From contig JADJQY010000002.1 of assembly GCA_016712505.1 (NCBI GenBank), positions 248,001 through 312,000 on the forward strand: a DNA stretch of 64,000 nt, given 5' to 3'. The stretch comes from Candidatus Eiseniibacteriota bacterium. Its GTDB lineage: Bacteria > Eisenbacteria > RBG-16-71-46 > CAIMUX01. Position 1 is the first letter of the stretch, and each line of letters begins with the position of its first letter. Below, in pieces: positions 1-9,279 of the stretch. The notes below the pieces were generated by a model that saw only the letters and a program-made list of their open reading frames with translations, did not search any database and had not been told where the DNA came from. Position numbers and translations under genes: made by a program.

Positions 1-1
1 A

Positions 2-2032
2 GATTGGCCGCAGTGGGGAAGGGCGCTGCGCGAGTGGGACGGCGCACGGTGGCGGCCCTCTCCCCTCGAAGATCCCCGCGTCAGGAGCCTGCTCTCCGGC
101 GGCACTCGACCGTTCGCTCTGTGCGACGACGAACGGGGAGAGATCCTGTGTCGTTGGAATGGCCGCGAGTGGGAGGAGATCTGGCCCCCGGATGAGAATG
201 AGGGTTACATCTCGTACCGTGCCGACACGTGCGGAAACGCTGCGCGGGTCACCGTGGCTTGGGCGGGGGACTCGACGCGGGTGCATTTCTACCGCGCGGG
301 CGCCGAGCCCTGGCCGGACCTTCTTCTCGATCGTCCCGTCTCCGCGTCCGCCTGGCACGGTTGCAGCTTCTACTTCGTCAGCGAGAATCCTGATCTCGCG
401 GACTCGACCGAGGTCACCGCGCGTAGTGACCAGGGGACCAGAGTGCTTTCTCCGCGATTCCCGGGGCGCTTCGAATCGGTCATCTCAACCGCATCGGGAC
501 TGCTCGCGGTCCTTCGGGACTTCCGAGGGTGGGAAACTGGTCCCCAAGTGTGGTTGGCGGAGGGAGATCGGTTCGAGGTGCGAAGCAACATCGACAATGG
601 CTACGCTTCACGACGGGTTCTCTGCACGGCGGAGTGGTCGGGGGTAACGTACTGGGGCGGGAGCTTCACTGGCATCAACGAGTCGGGGGCATGGAACCTG
701 GTGGGCTGGATCGACGATCGGCCAGCCGCCCTCTGGTCGGGGGACGCGATCTCTGCTGAGGTCGAGAATCTCGTGCCCTACGGACGAGGGTGTGTCGCGA
801 TCGGTCCCTTTCTCCACGCGGGAGAGATGGCGGCCGGCGGTGTGGCTTTGCTGGAGGGGGGCAACGTGACTCCCTTCCCCGCCATTGATCGCTTCTCGCC
901 GCTCGCCGCGAAGGAGTATCGCGGGACGCTCGTGGTCGCCGGCGAGTCCGGAGATGGGGCCGACACCGAGAACACATTCCTGTGGACCGAAAACGGATGG
1001 GAGGTCCTCGGCAAGAGTTTGCAGTACGGTGAGGTTACGGATCTTGAGATCTACAACGATGAGCTGGTCGCCGTGGGGCCGTTCCTCCGATCTGGAGGCG
1101 ACTTCGTGCGCGGAGCTGCAGCCTGGAACGGCATCGAGTGGCGGGGGCTAGGAGTTGGGCTCCGAGGCCTGCCTCTTGCGGCCGAGGTGTTCGATGGAGA
1201 TCTCCTGGTGGCCGGCGCTGTGAGTCGAGCCGGCCACGCCGAGGTCAAGGGTGTTGCCGCGTGGGACGGGTTTGACTGGAGGCCGCTCGGTCAACTGCAG
1301 CGGTATCCGGATCACGACGCCGCTGGTCGTGTCGACGGGCTCGCGAAGTTCGGCTCCCTGCTGCTTGCGGTAGGAGATTTTGCCCGCGCGGGGGACGAGA
1401 TCTCGCGCGGCATCGCGCTCTGGGATGGCGTGGCCTGGCGCCGATTCGCTCAAGGCCAGGAGGACGGAATTCAGCCACTCCGGATCGACCACGTCGCGGT
1501 CTCCCGCGGACAGATCTGGGCGTCCGGCTACTTCCGAGTGGGACGCGAACTGGAGTCCGACTGCTTCTGTCGCTGGCAAGATGACGAGTGGCGACTGATC
1601 TCACCTGGCGGCCGTGTCTTGTCACTTCTCTCGACCGCAGACGGGCGGCTCTGGGTGTCGGTTGACATCGGATCGAGCCTCACCCCGACCGGTAACCGCC
1701 CTGACCTCCTGACCCTCGCTCCCGAAGACGCCCCGCGCCTGATCGATCGCCCCTCGATTCTCTCGATCGACGCCCTCGGCCCGATCCCCGCCCGCGGCTC
1801 GCTCGATGTGCGCTATTCGCTCACCCGGAACACGCCGCTGCGCTATGGGCTCTACAACGTGGGCGGACGGCGGATCGTCGAGATCGACGGCGGAGTGCAG
1901 GCGGCCGGACCGCATGCGATCCACATCGACGCCGAGAGCTTGTCGCTGCCGCTCATCCTCTCGGGGGTCTACTTCCTGCGGATCGAGGCGGGGGACGACG
2001 CGGTGTCGCGGCGGATCGTGGTGGTGCGGTGA
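2..2032 (+). CDS. Exported beta-propeller-like protein, type A, T9SS sorting-like C-terminus (5' end outside window)
   Basis: The frame is open from the second base, so the start and any signal peptide lie upstream; 676 codons are visible. The protein is a run of blade-like repeats of roughly 50-60 residues marked by W-D/N-G-x-x-W-x-x-[LF], for example WNGIEWRGLG, WDGFDWRPLG and WDGVAWRRFA. The last ~95 residues (GLYNVGGRRIVEI ... GVYFLRIEAGD ... RRIVVVR) resemble the T9SS type A sorting/FlgD-Ig-like domain. Inference: a secreted or cell-surface protein anchored through T9SS. It shares its internal order (GAWN, a WSGDAI-like segment, KEYRGTLVVAG) with the genes at 4449 and 9276, so I call it type A. 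Its TGA overlaps the next ATG by one base. The substrate or partner is unknown. Confidence 0.8.
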   Translation, partial: DWPQWGRALREWDGARWRPSPLEDPRVRSLLSGGTRPFALCDDERGEILCRWNGREWEEIWPPDENEGYISYRADTCGNAARVTVAWAGDSTRVHFYRAGAEPWPDLLLDRPVSASAWHGCSFYFVSENPDLADSTEVTARSDQGTRVLSPRFPGRFESVISTASGLLAVLRDFRGWETGPQVWLAEGDRFEVRSNIDNGYASRRVLCTAEWSGVTYWGGSFTGINESGAWNLVGWIDDRPAALWSGDAISAEVENLVPYGRGCVAIGPFLHAGEMAAGGVALLEGGNVTPFPAIDRFSPLAAKEYRGTLVVAGESGDGADTENTFLWTENGWEVLGKSLQYGEVTDLEIYNDELVAVGPFLRSGGDFVRGAAAWNGIEWRGLGVGLRGLPLAAEVFDGDLLVAGAVSRAGHAEVKGVAAWDGFDWRPLGQLQRYPDHDAAGRVDGLAKFGSLLLAVGDFARAGDEISRGIALWDGVAWRRFAQGQEDGIQPLRIDHVAVSRGQIWASGYFRVGRELESDCFCRWQDDEWRLISPGGRVLSLLSTADGRLWVSVDIGSSLTPTGNRPDLLTLAPEDAPRLIDRPSILSIDALGPIPARGSLDVRYSLTRNTPLRYGLYNVGGRRIVEIDGGVQAAGPHAIHIDAESLSLPLILSGVYFLRIEAGDDAVSRRIVVVR
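1703..2032 (+). repeat. 3' sorting-domain module, copy 1
   Basis: About 330 bases encoding the C-terminal sorting-like domain are almost identical at DNA level to 6510-6839 and 11326-11655. The differences I see are scattered single bases, mostly at third positions. The upstream propeller portions of the same genes are far more diverged. Confidence 0.8.
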
Positions 2033-4452
2033 TGGGCGTGGGGAGCGGGCTGAATCGCGGGCTGAGGAGCGGACTGGGGCGCGGAGCTGCGAAGCGGAGA
2101 GGCCTTGGTGCCGGAGTTGCGCTTATCGCTGGGCTGGCGTTTCCATCCCAATCTCAAACCGCATGGCGAGACACCTGGACGGAGACCTTCCTTCCGCCGG
2201 GACCGGCAGGTTACGCAGACGAAGTGCTCGTCGCCGGCGATGCGCTCTTTCTTTACGGGACGTTCCGGCTTCCCGACGAAGAAGCGTCTCTCCTTCGCTG
2301 GGGAGGCTCCGCCTGGGAAGTTGCAAGCTGGCCTGGGATCAAGACTGTGACTGCCGCGCAGGTCTCCGGAGATCTCCTGTACATCACCGGTTCGAACGAC
2401 GCATTTCCGCTCGAATGGTATCTCGGGATCTGGGCGGGTGACCACCAGACCGTGACCGTACTCCCGACCGAGTGGGGCAACGCGCAGCTTGCCACGATCG
2501 TGGGGGGACAAGCGTACGTGACCTGGGGACGCTATCGGGATGGCGTGCGGCGCTCCTGGATTGCTCGTGCCGATACCGCACAGAGCTGGGTGATCGAGCC
2601 GCCTACGGACGCCAGGCACCGAGCGCTGGAACATCGTGGGCGACTCTTCGTCGCTTCGGGTTCCGAATCCTGGGCCGACCCGGATGGCTCGGACTGGACG
2701 CGCTTGTCGGTTGCCGTGGGCGATTCGTTAGTCCCCCTCGGTTCGGATCTACCCCTCGTGCTCGAGGATGCGATATCGGATGGGGAGGCCATCTGGGTGA
2801 GCTCGTCGCGATTCACAGGAAGCGATTGGAGAAACGAACTCTGGAGCTGGGACGATGCGGGATGGAGGAGTCACCTCCTGCCTCCGGAGCTCCAGACATC
2901 GTTCAGCCGTCTCGAGGTCTCGGGGGGGAGGCTACACCTGCTCACCGGATCGGAAGATGGCGCTGCGATCTGGCGTCGCGACGCCAAGGCTGACGAGTGG
3001 GAACGGCTGGCGATCAACACGTATCCGAAAAACAGCAGGGTGTCCGACATCGATGAGTGGGGCGACAATCTTGTTGTAGCTGGTCGATTCAGTTCGATCG
3101 GCGGGGTCGGCGCGTTGAACGTCGCTCTTCGCCGCTCGGACGGCTGGAGTCCACTGGGCGCGGGGGAGGGTCCGGATGGAACCGTAAGTCACCTGGTTCA
3201 AGCCCAGGAAGGCATCTGGTGCGCGGGTGAGTTCCGCACCTTGGGGCGGCATCGCGCTCCCCGGCTTGGCCTCTGGGATGGAGACACCTGGCGGATACCC
3301 CCCGCCCCTCCGATCGACGACATCTGGCACTGCTCGACGCGCGAGGGTGCTCTCTACCTTTTCGGATTACCCGCCCGGGATGACACACCAGGCGACCCTT
3401 CGTATCCGGTTTCGTGGTCGCTACGGGGCGAGGTGTGGACTCCGCACCCGGGGCTAGAGAGCCGGACCGTGAGTCTGGGGACGGCGCTGCTAGGGAGTGA
3501 TTTCTACGCCTACGGGTCCTTCACGGATCAGTCCGGTCAGGCGTCGGTCCTGGCGAAACTCGTGGACGGCGAATGGCGACCGGTGGCCGGGGCGCCGGGA
3601 GGAATCGTCGTCTCCGCCAGCGCGTATCGTGGAGAGCTGTTCTCGGTCGGGAGGATGGCGTTTTCGCATGCAGGAGCGACAGACGACTCCCCGGCCGCGA
3701 CCTGGACTGGAATGAACTGGGAACCGGTCTCGACGCCGTTCGTCGATTGGCCGAGCGGAGTTCGCGCCACGCCGCGGGCCGTGATTGCCCACGGCGACCT
3801 GCTGCTCATCTGGGGCGACTTCGACTACGTGGGCGACCTCTACTCGCCCGCGGTCGTTGCCTGGGACGGTGAGCGTTACCGAGCATTCGGTCAGGGGCCG
3901 GCCGGCTCCCCCCTGCCGCGCGAGATCGACCAGGTGTGCGTTGTCGATGCGACGGTTTTTGCCGCCGGTGTCTTCGTGGACCACGAGAACGCTCCCACTC
4001 GCGGCGTGTATCGATGGGACGGGACGCGCTGGACCCTCATCGCGCAAACCGATGATCGCCCCGTGCGCGCGATGCAGAGTTTCCAGGATCGATTGCTCAT
4101 TGGCGGAGAATCGGTCGTCCGGGACCTCGATCTTGTCGAGACGGCAACCAGGATCTCTTCGACGGCGCTCAGCCCACTTCAATCGATGATTCAGGTCGAG
4201 CCCAACCCGATCCAAGGTGCGTTTCGTGTGTTGCTCGCGACTCCGCTGCGCGCCGGAGCGAAGTGGTCGATTCACGACGTCTCCGGGCGGCGGTTGGGAG
4301 GGGAGGCAGTTGCCGCGGGCTCCGGGTCTCCCCGCGTCTTGACCTTCAAGCAGGATGACTTGGACCGGCTCGGTGTCAGCAGGGGCGTTTACTTTCTGCG
4401 CGTTGCGGAAGGGGAACGAACCCTCGCCGCACGCATCGTGGTGATCCGATGA
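2032..4452 (+). CDS. Exported beta-propeller-like protein, type B, T9SS sorting-like C-terminus
   Basis: About 806 residues. I chose ATG 2032, which overlaps the previous TGA; GTG 2029 is one codon earlier. A hydrophobic stretch (GAGVALIAGLAFPSQSQ) after a basic N-terminus looks like a Sec signal peptide. The body has W-D-G-x-x-W repeats, a FRLPDEEASLLRW segment near the N-terminus and a VGDLYSPAVVAWDG repeat late. It ends in a sorting-like domain with EPNP, IHDVSGRRLGG and GVYFLRV, finishing RIVVIR. It matches the gene at 6839 through its length better than its immediate neighbours, so I call it type B. Inference: T9SS-exported surface protein. No enzymatic motif is visible. Confidence 0.8.
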   Translation: MGVGSGLNRGLRSGLGRGAAKRRGLGAGVALIAGLAFPSQSQTAWRDTWTETFLPPGPAGYADEVLVAGDALFLYGTFRLPDEEASLLRWGGSAWEVASWPGIKTVTAAQVSGDLLYITGSNDAFPLEWYLGIWAGDHQTVTVLPTEWGNAQLATIVGGQAYVTWGRYRDGVRRSWIARADTAQSWVIEPPTDARHRALEHRGRLFVASGSESWADPDGSDWTRLSVAVGDSLVPLGSDLPLVLEDAISDGEAIWVSSSRFTGSDWRNELWSWDDAGWRSHLLPPELQTSFSRLEVSGGRLHLLTGSEDGAAIWRRDAKADEWERLAINTYPKNSRVSDIDEWGDNLVVAGRFSSIGGVGALNVALRRSDGWSPLGAGEGPDGTVSHLVQAQEGIWCAGEFRTLGRHRAPRLGLWDGDTWRIPPAPPIDDIWHCSTREGALYLFGLPARDDTPGDPSYPVSWSLRGEVWTPHPGLESRTVSLGTALLGSDFYAYGSFTDQSGQASVLAKLVDGEWRPVAGAPGGIVVSASAYRGELFSVGRMAFSHAGATDDSPAATWTGMNWEPVSTPFVDWPSGVRATPRAVIAHGDLLLIWGDFDYVGDLYSPAVVAWDGERYRAFGQGPAGSPLPREIDQVCVVDATVFAAGVFVDHENAPTRGVYRWDGTRWTLIAQTDDRPVRAMQSFQDRLLIGGESVVRDLDLVETATRISSTALSPLQSMIQVEPNPIQGAFRVLLATPLRAGAKWSIHDVSGRRLGGEAVAAGSGSPRVLTFKQDDLDRLGVSRGVYFLRVAEGERTLAARIVVIR

Positions 4453-6839
4453 CGGGGCGCGCGGTCCGCCGATTCGGGCTGTTCGCGCTCGTATCGGCCA
4501 TCGCCGGACTCTCGCCTGCTGCGTTCGCCCAGCCGAACGACCTCCGGGAATTGCCATTCCGCGGACTGGAACCTCCCGGCCCGCGCCGGCCGATCGAGGC
4601 ATTGCACAAGCTTCCCAATGCGCTCGTGGTGGAGCAGGTTGGAACAGATCTGGTGCTGCACCGCTGGGACGGCGGGGCGCTGGTCCCGATCCCGGGGTCC
4701 GCGCGGGGGATCATCTCCGCGGCGGTTCACGATTCGACGCTGATGGTGCTCGCCATCCCCCCCGAAAGAATCTTCGACCCTGATCAGCGCGCCAGCCTTC
4801 AGACCTGGGACGGGAATACCTGGAGCGCCGAGTTGCCCTCCCCCCCGGTCGGGATGCGAACTCTCGTCAGCGCCGGGGATGTCTTGTACGCGGCGGGAGC
4901 CAGATCGCGGGACTCTGGGCCGATGTTCGCCCGCTTGGACCGTGACCAGTGGCGTGATCTGCCGGTTCCGGATTCCCTGGAGGGCCATCGCGCAAGCCTG
5001 ATAGCGGGGGGGGGCCGAGACCAGTTCCTGGTGCACTACCAGGCATCCGGCAGCTTTGTGGGTCGGACTTTTCTGTGGAACGGATCGACCTGGGTGGCGA
5101 CACGGGTGGATGAGCCCGTTGCCACACCTGATCGTGCGTTGGTCTGGTGGCGCGGCGGGTGGACGGCCGCAGGGGAGGAGGCGGCGTCTGCCGGCCCGGT
5201 GGTGCAACTGTGGCGCCTGAAGGAGTCTCGATGGGTGCGTCTCTCCGATCCCATCCCGGGCCGGTTCGCCGGTCTGGGGGTCGATGGGGAGGATCTGTTC
5301 GTCGCCGGCGTCAGGTCGACCGCGGGTGTGGACTCGGCCGAGATCTGGGCAGTTGCTCCAGGTGTCGCGCGCATCGTTGCGGTCGTTACAGGGCTCGGCG
5401 GAGACGTCTCTCGGGCCCTTCAGGATGTCGCGACCTGGCACGAAGAGCGTATCTGGTGTGGGAGTTTCGCCTCGTTCAACCGGATTGGAGCCTGGAACGC
5501 GGTGCGGGAGAGGGAAGGCAGTTTCGAGCCGCTCTGGTCGGGGTCGGCAATCGACGATGAGATCGAGAAGCTCACTCCATTCGGCTCCGGTGTGGCCGCG
5601 GCCGGGCAGTTCAACTTCGCGGGCATCCACTACAGCCCCGGGGTCGCGCTCTGGTCCGGCTCGGAGTGGGAGCCGATCCCGGAACGACCGCTGAGAGAAC
5701 TCACCGCCGCGAAAGAGTACCGCGGGGCGCTCGTGGTGGCAGGGGCGGCGCGCGCCGGCGAGGCACGCAACTCCCAGATCGAGGTCTGGCAGGCAGGCGG
5801 TTGGCATCGAATTGGCAACGCAGAGTACGGTCGGGTGACCTCACTGGCGGTCATGGAAGGCGATCTGATCGCGGTCGGGGATTTCAACTCTGTCAACGGG
5901 CAACGCGCCCGTGCCGCCGCGGTCTGGGACGGCTTGGAGTGGCGTTCGATGGGGCCCGGCCTGCGGGGGCGACCGCAGGTTGCACTCGCCTGGGACGCCG
6001 GGGTGGCGGTCGGAGGTCAGCTTTTCGGCGCCGGCAACTACGAAGTCGCCGGAGTCGCCAACTGGGACGGGTCGGACTGGTATCCACTCGGCGGCGGACT
6101 ACTGGCGGACACGACCGGAGGCGCATACTCCGCCGACGTCCGGGACCTCGCGATGTACGGTGATCTCCTTGTTGCAGCCGGTGATATTGCGTTCGTCGGG
6201 AATGTTGTGTCGAAGGGAATCGCAATCTGGGACGGCGTTGCCTGGCGCGCGTTCGCCCAAGGTGAGCCTGACGGGGTACGGCCGCAGCGGATCGATATGC
6301 TTGCTGCCACCGGCGCGCGGCTTTGGGCCTTCGGCCTTTTCCTCGTTGGCCGCGAGGACGCGAGGACGTGTCTCTGTTCCTGGGACGGCAGATCCTGGCG
6401 CCTCTCTTCCTACGTTCCCAGGATCGCGGACATCTGCGCAACCGCGGACGGCAGTCTCTGGATCGCGGCGAGTCGTCCCGAGGCGCTACTGCCCGGTGCG
6501 ATGCGCTACGACCTCCTCCGCCTCGCCCCCGAAGACGCCCCACGCCTGATCGGTCGGCCGTCGATTCTCTCGATCGACGCCCTTGGCCCGATCCCCGCCC
6601 GCGGCTCGCTCGATGTGCGCTATTCGCTGACCCGGAACGCGCCGCTGCGCTATGGGCTCTACAACGTGGGCGGACGGCGGATCGTGGAGATCGATGGGGG
6701 AGTGCAGGCGGCGGGGCCGCACGCGATCCACATCGATGCCGAGAGCTTGTCGCTGCCGCTCATCCTCTCAGGCGTCTACTTCCTGCGGATCGAGGCGGGG
6801 GACGACGTGGTGTCGCGGCGGATCGTGGTGGTCAGGTGA
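4449..6839 (+). CDS. Exported beta-propeller-like protein, type A, T9SS sorting-like C-terminus
   Basis: 796 residues; the ATG at 4449 overlaps the previous stop (ATGA), implying translational coupling. A clear signal peptide (LFALVSAIAGLSPAAFAQ) ends near residue 27. Repeats include VWDGLEWRSMG, NWDGSDWYPLGGG and IWDGVAWRAFAQG. The C-terminal ~95 residues are nearly identical to those of the genes ending at 2032 and 11655. The gene is intact, unlike the two propeller genes that follow. Role inferred only: secreted surface protein delivered by T9SS. Confidence 0.82.
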   Translation: MTGRAVRRFGLFALVSAIAGLSPAAFAQPNDLRELPFRGLEPPGPRRPIEALHKLPNALVVEQVGTDLVLHRWDGGALVPIPGSARGIISAAVHDSTLMVLAIPPERIFDPDQRASLQTWDGNTWSAELPSPPVGMRTLVSAGDVLYAAGARSRDSGPMFARLDRDQWRDLPVPDSLEGHRASLIAGGGRDQFLVHYQASGSFVGRTFLWNGSTWVATRVDEPVATPDRALVWWRGGWTAAGEEAASAGPVVQLWRLKESRWVRLSDPIPGRFAGLGVDGEDLFVAGVRSTAGVDSAEIWAVAPGVARIVAVVTGLGGDVSRALQDVATWHEERIWCGSFASFNRIGAWNAVREREGSFEPLWSGSAIDDEIEKLTPFGSGVAAAGQFNFAGIHYSPGVALWSGSEWEPIPERPLRELTAAKEYRGALVVAGAARAGEARNSQIEVWQAGGWHRIGNAEYGRVTSLAVMEGDLIAVGDFNSVNGQRARAAAVWDGLEWRSMGPGLRGRPQVALAWDAGVAVGGQLFGAGNYEVAGVANWDGSDWYPLGGGLLADTTGGAYSADVRDLAMYGDLLVAAGDIAFVGNVVSKGIAIWDGVAWRAFAQGEPDGVRPQRIDMLAATGARLWAFGLFLVGREDARTCLCSWDGRSWRLSSYVPRIADICATADGSLWIAASRPEALLPGAMRYDLLRLAPEDAPRLIGRPSILSIDALGPIPARGSLDVRYSLTRNAPLRYGLYNVGGRRIVEIDGGVQAAGPHAIHIDAESLSLPLILSGVYFLRIEAGDDVVSRRIVVVR
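6474..6839 (+). repeat. 3' sorting-domain module, copy 2
   Basis: Near-identical to the 3' ends at 1703-2032 and 11290-11655. Similarity to the third copy extends further upstream, to the sequence encoding SRPEALLPGAMRYDLLRLAP, than similarity to the first copy. Confidence 0.8.
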
Positions 6840-9279
6840 TGGGTGCGGCTGTGAACGTGGCGATGAGAAGATTCGCTGCTTCGATTGGCGTCGGACGCAG
6901 TTTAGGAAGTTTCGGCGGCCTTGGGAGATGCGCCGACCTGCTGATTCTTGCGATTTTGTGGAACTTTCTGCCTTCGCGCTCAGCCGGCGCCGCCGAGGAA
7001 GTCGGCTGGACCGACCGGTTCCGCCTTCCGGGTCCACAGGGAGGCGTGGAGCAACTACTGGTAGTTGGTGACCGGCTGATCGCTCGCGGCCGCTTCCGCC
7101 TCGAGGACCGCGACGCCTCGTTGCTCTCGTGGACGGGCGCTGACTGGGTCGAACTCGAGGGGGCGGAGGAGCTAGTCGCCACATCCGCGTTTGCCGACGG
7201 CTCCAAGCTGTTGGTCGGTGGGACGCGGCGAGTGAACGAGAGCGACACTTCCGTAGTGGAATGGTGGGATGGTGTCGATTGGCACCAATGGACGCCGCCC
7301 GATGAAGCGAGGGACTGCAAGCCCCTGGCGCTGATTCACGGGGCGTTCTACATAGCGTGCCGGTGGTCGGACGCGTCGATCCAGAGCAGCAGCCTGCTGA
7401 GAGCTGAGGATGGTGGCCTGACGCGCTATCGCCTTCCCGAGGAGACAGCCCTCTACGCGGGGTTGGAGCTGGACGGGCAGTTCCTTGGAGTCTTACAAAA
7501 CCTGCACTCGAGCCAGGATGGCTGGGCGACCCGTCTCGTGCGACCCTCGGGTGACTCGCTGGTCGTCGTCTCGCCCGCGCTCCCGATCTACCCGAGTGAT
7601 GCCCGTGTCGCCGGGAGCACCGTTGTACTGACGCGGGACGGCAAGTTCAGCTCGCTAGAGATGCATCGATGGGATGGCGCGGAGTGGATGCCGTATCCCA
7701 CACCTGGCGCGCGGGAAGCCCGCTACCTTCCAGTGTCCGACCGCGACGTTCTTTACGCGCAATTCGAGGACAGCATCGGAGGTTCGTTCGGACTTTGGGC
7801 GGACGACGGCGGCAGAGGTGAATGGCGCCGAGTTCCACTCGATCTCCAGCCCTCGTACGGCGCGGTCCGGTCGATCGTGACGTTGAAGAGTGCGCTCGTG
7901 CTGGGCGGCAGCTTTCGCTCCGTCGACCATCAAGGAGCGGCCGGAGTCGCGGTGGAAACCCCGGACGGCTGGAGATCGACGGCTCCGGGCCTCGGCCCGG
8001 ACAACACGGTCTCCGACCTGGTGCCGGGACACGACGGATTCTGGTGTCTGGGCTCGTTCCAGAGCTTGGGCGATCTGTGGTCGCCCGGCGCGGCCTTCTG
8101 GAACGGCGGAGCCTGGAGTCACGTCCTCGCCCCACCATTCAATGGCCCGATCGTCGGTAGCGTCATCGAGGACGAACTCTGGGTACTCCGCTCGAACGCA
8201 TACTGGCGTGCTGAAGGTGACGTGGCGGCCGCGCGACTTCAGGAGGGCGCCTGGGTCGTGCAACCGTCCGATGACCGGATTGCCCGTTGGCAGTTGAGCC
8301 GACTGCTGCGGTATGCAGGCAGAGCTATCGCTGTCGGGGAGATCTCGATGACCGACGGAAGCAGACGGCCGCTGGTGGAGTGGAGCATGGGCGCCTGGCG
8401 CCCCGTGGAGTCCATCCCGGCGGGCTCGGCAGTCGCGGCCGAAGCGTGGCGCGGGAAGCTGATCGTGGCCGGACGGTTTCGCCCCGACGCGCAACCCTAC
8501 GGTTCGCTCGGTGACCTGCTGGCCTGGGACGGTTCGACCTCGGAGTTGCTCTCACCCCGACCGGCCATCGCCGGAAGTAGGACCCTCGGGAGCATCCACG
8601 ATCTGGCCGCGCACGCGGATCTGCTCCTCATTGCTGGAGACTTCGACTACCTCGGGGAGGTCTACACCCCCGGACTCGCGGCCTGGGACGGGGAGCGTAT
8701 TCGTCCCTACGCACAGCCGAGTCCGATGTCCCCGCGCCCGCGGTCGATACGCCGACTGCTGGTCGACCAAGGGGAGGTGTTTGCCGCCGGCGAGTTCGTG
8801 GATGCGGAGAACCGCTCCGTCCAGGGGTCTACCAGTGGCGTGGCGAACGCTGGGCTCCGGTGGGGAGCATCGACGGCATCGTAGAAGACATGGCGGTGGA
8901 TCACGGGCGCCTGTACGTTGCGGGTTCCTTCGGGGACCTTCTCAGGTGGGATTCTCACTTGCTCGAGTCGCGTGACATCCTATTGGGATCACACCCGGGA
9001 GGGGCATCGCGGGCATTGTCGCTGGAGCCCAACCCGGCGGTCGACCACCTACGTGTTCTGTTCAGTGGTTCCCTGCCCCGCGGGGGGCGTTGGTTCATTC
9101 ACGATGTGAGCGGACGCACGCTCGCGCAGGGTCTTCTGACTCCCTCCCCGCATGGTCCGCGCCTGATCTCGCTTGGTCCCGAGGAACTGGACGCGACGCG
9201 CCTGCGGTCCGGGGTCTACTTCGTCGAGCTCCGAGATGGCGCGACACGCCACCGCGAGCGTCTGGTGGTGGTGCGATGA
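6839..9279 (+). CDS. Exported beta-propeller-like protein, type B, frameshifted near 8825
   Basis: ATG 6839 overlaps the previous TGA. After MGAAVNVAMRR comes a hydrophobic segment (ADLLILAILWNFLPSRSAGA) that looks like a signal peptide. The protein follows the type B layout of the gene at 2032. The frame runs to a stop at 8884, but the homologous C-terminus continues in another frame as GVYQWRGERWAPVGS and on to a sorting-like domain (EPNP, FIHDVSGRTLAQG, GVYFVEL) ending at 9279. Adding one G to the run at 8824-8827 restores a ~813-residue protein. The indel may be a sequencing error or a real lesion; several others in this window make the former likely. Confidence 0.75.
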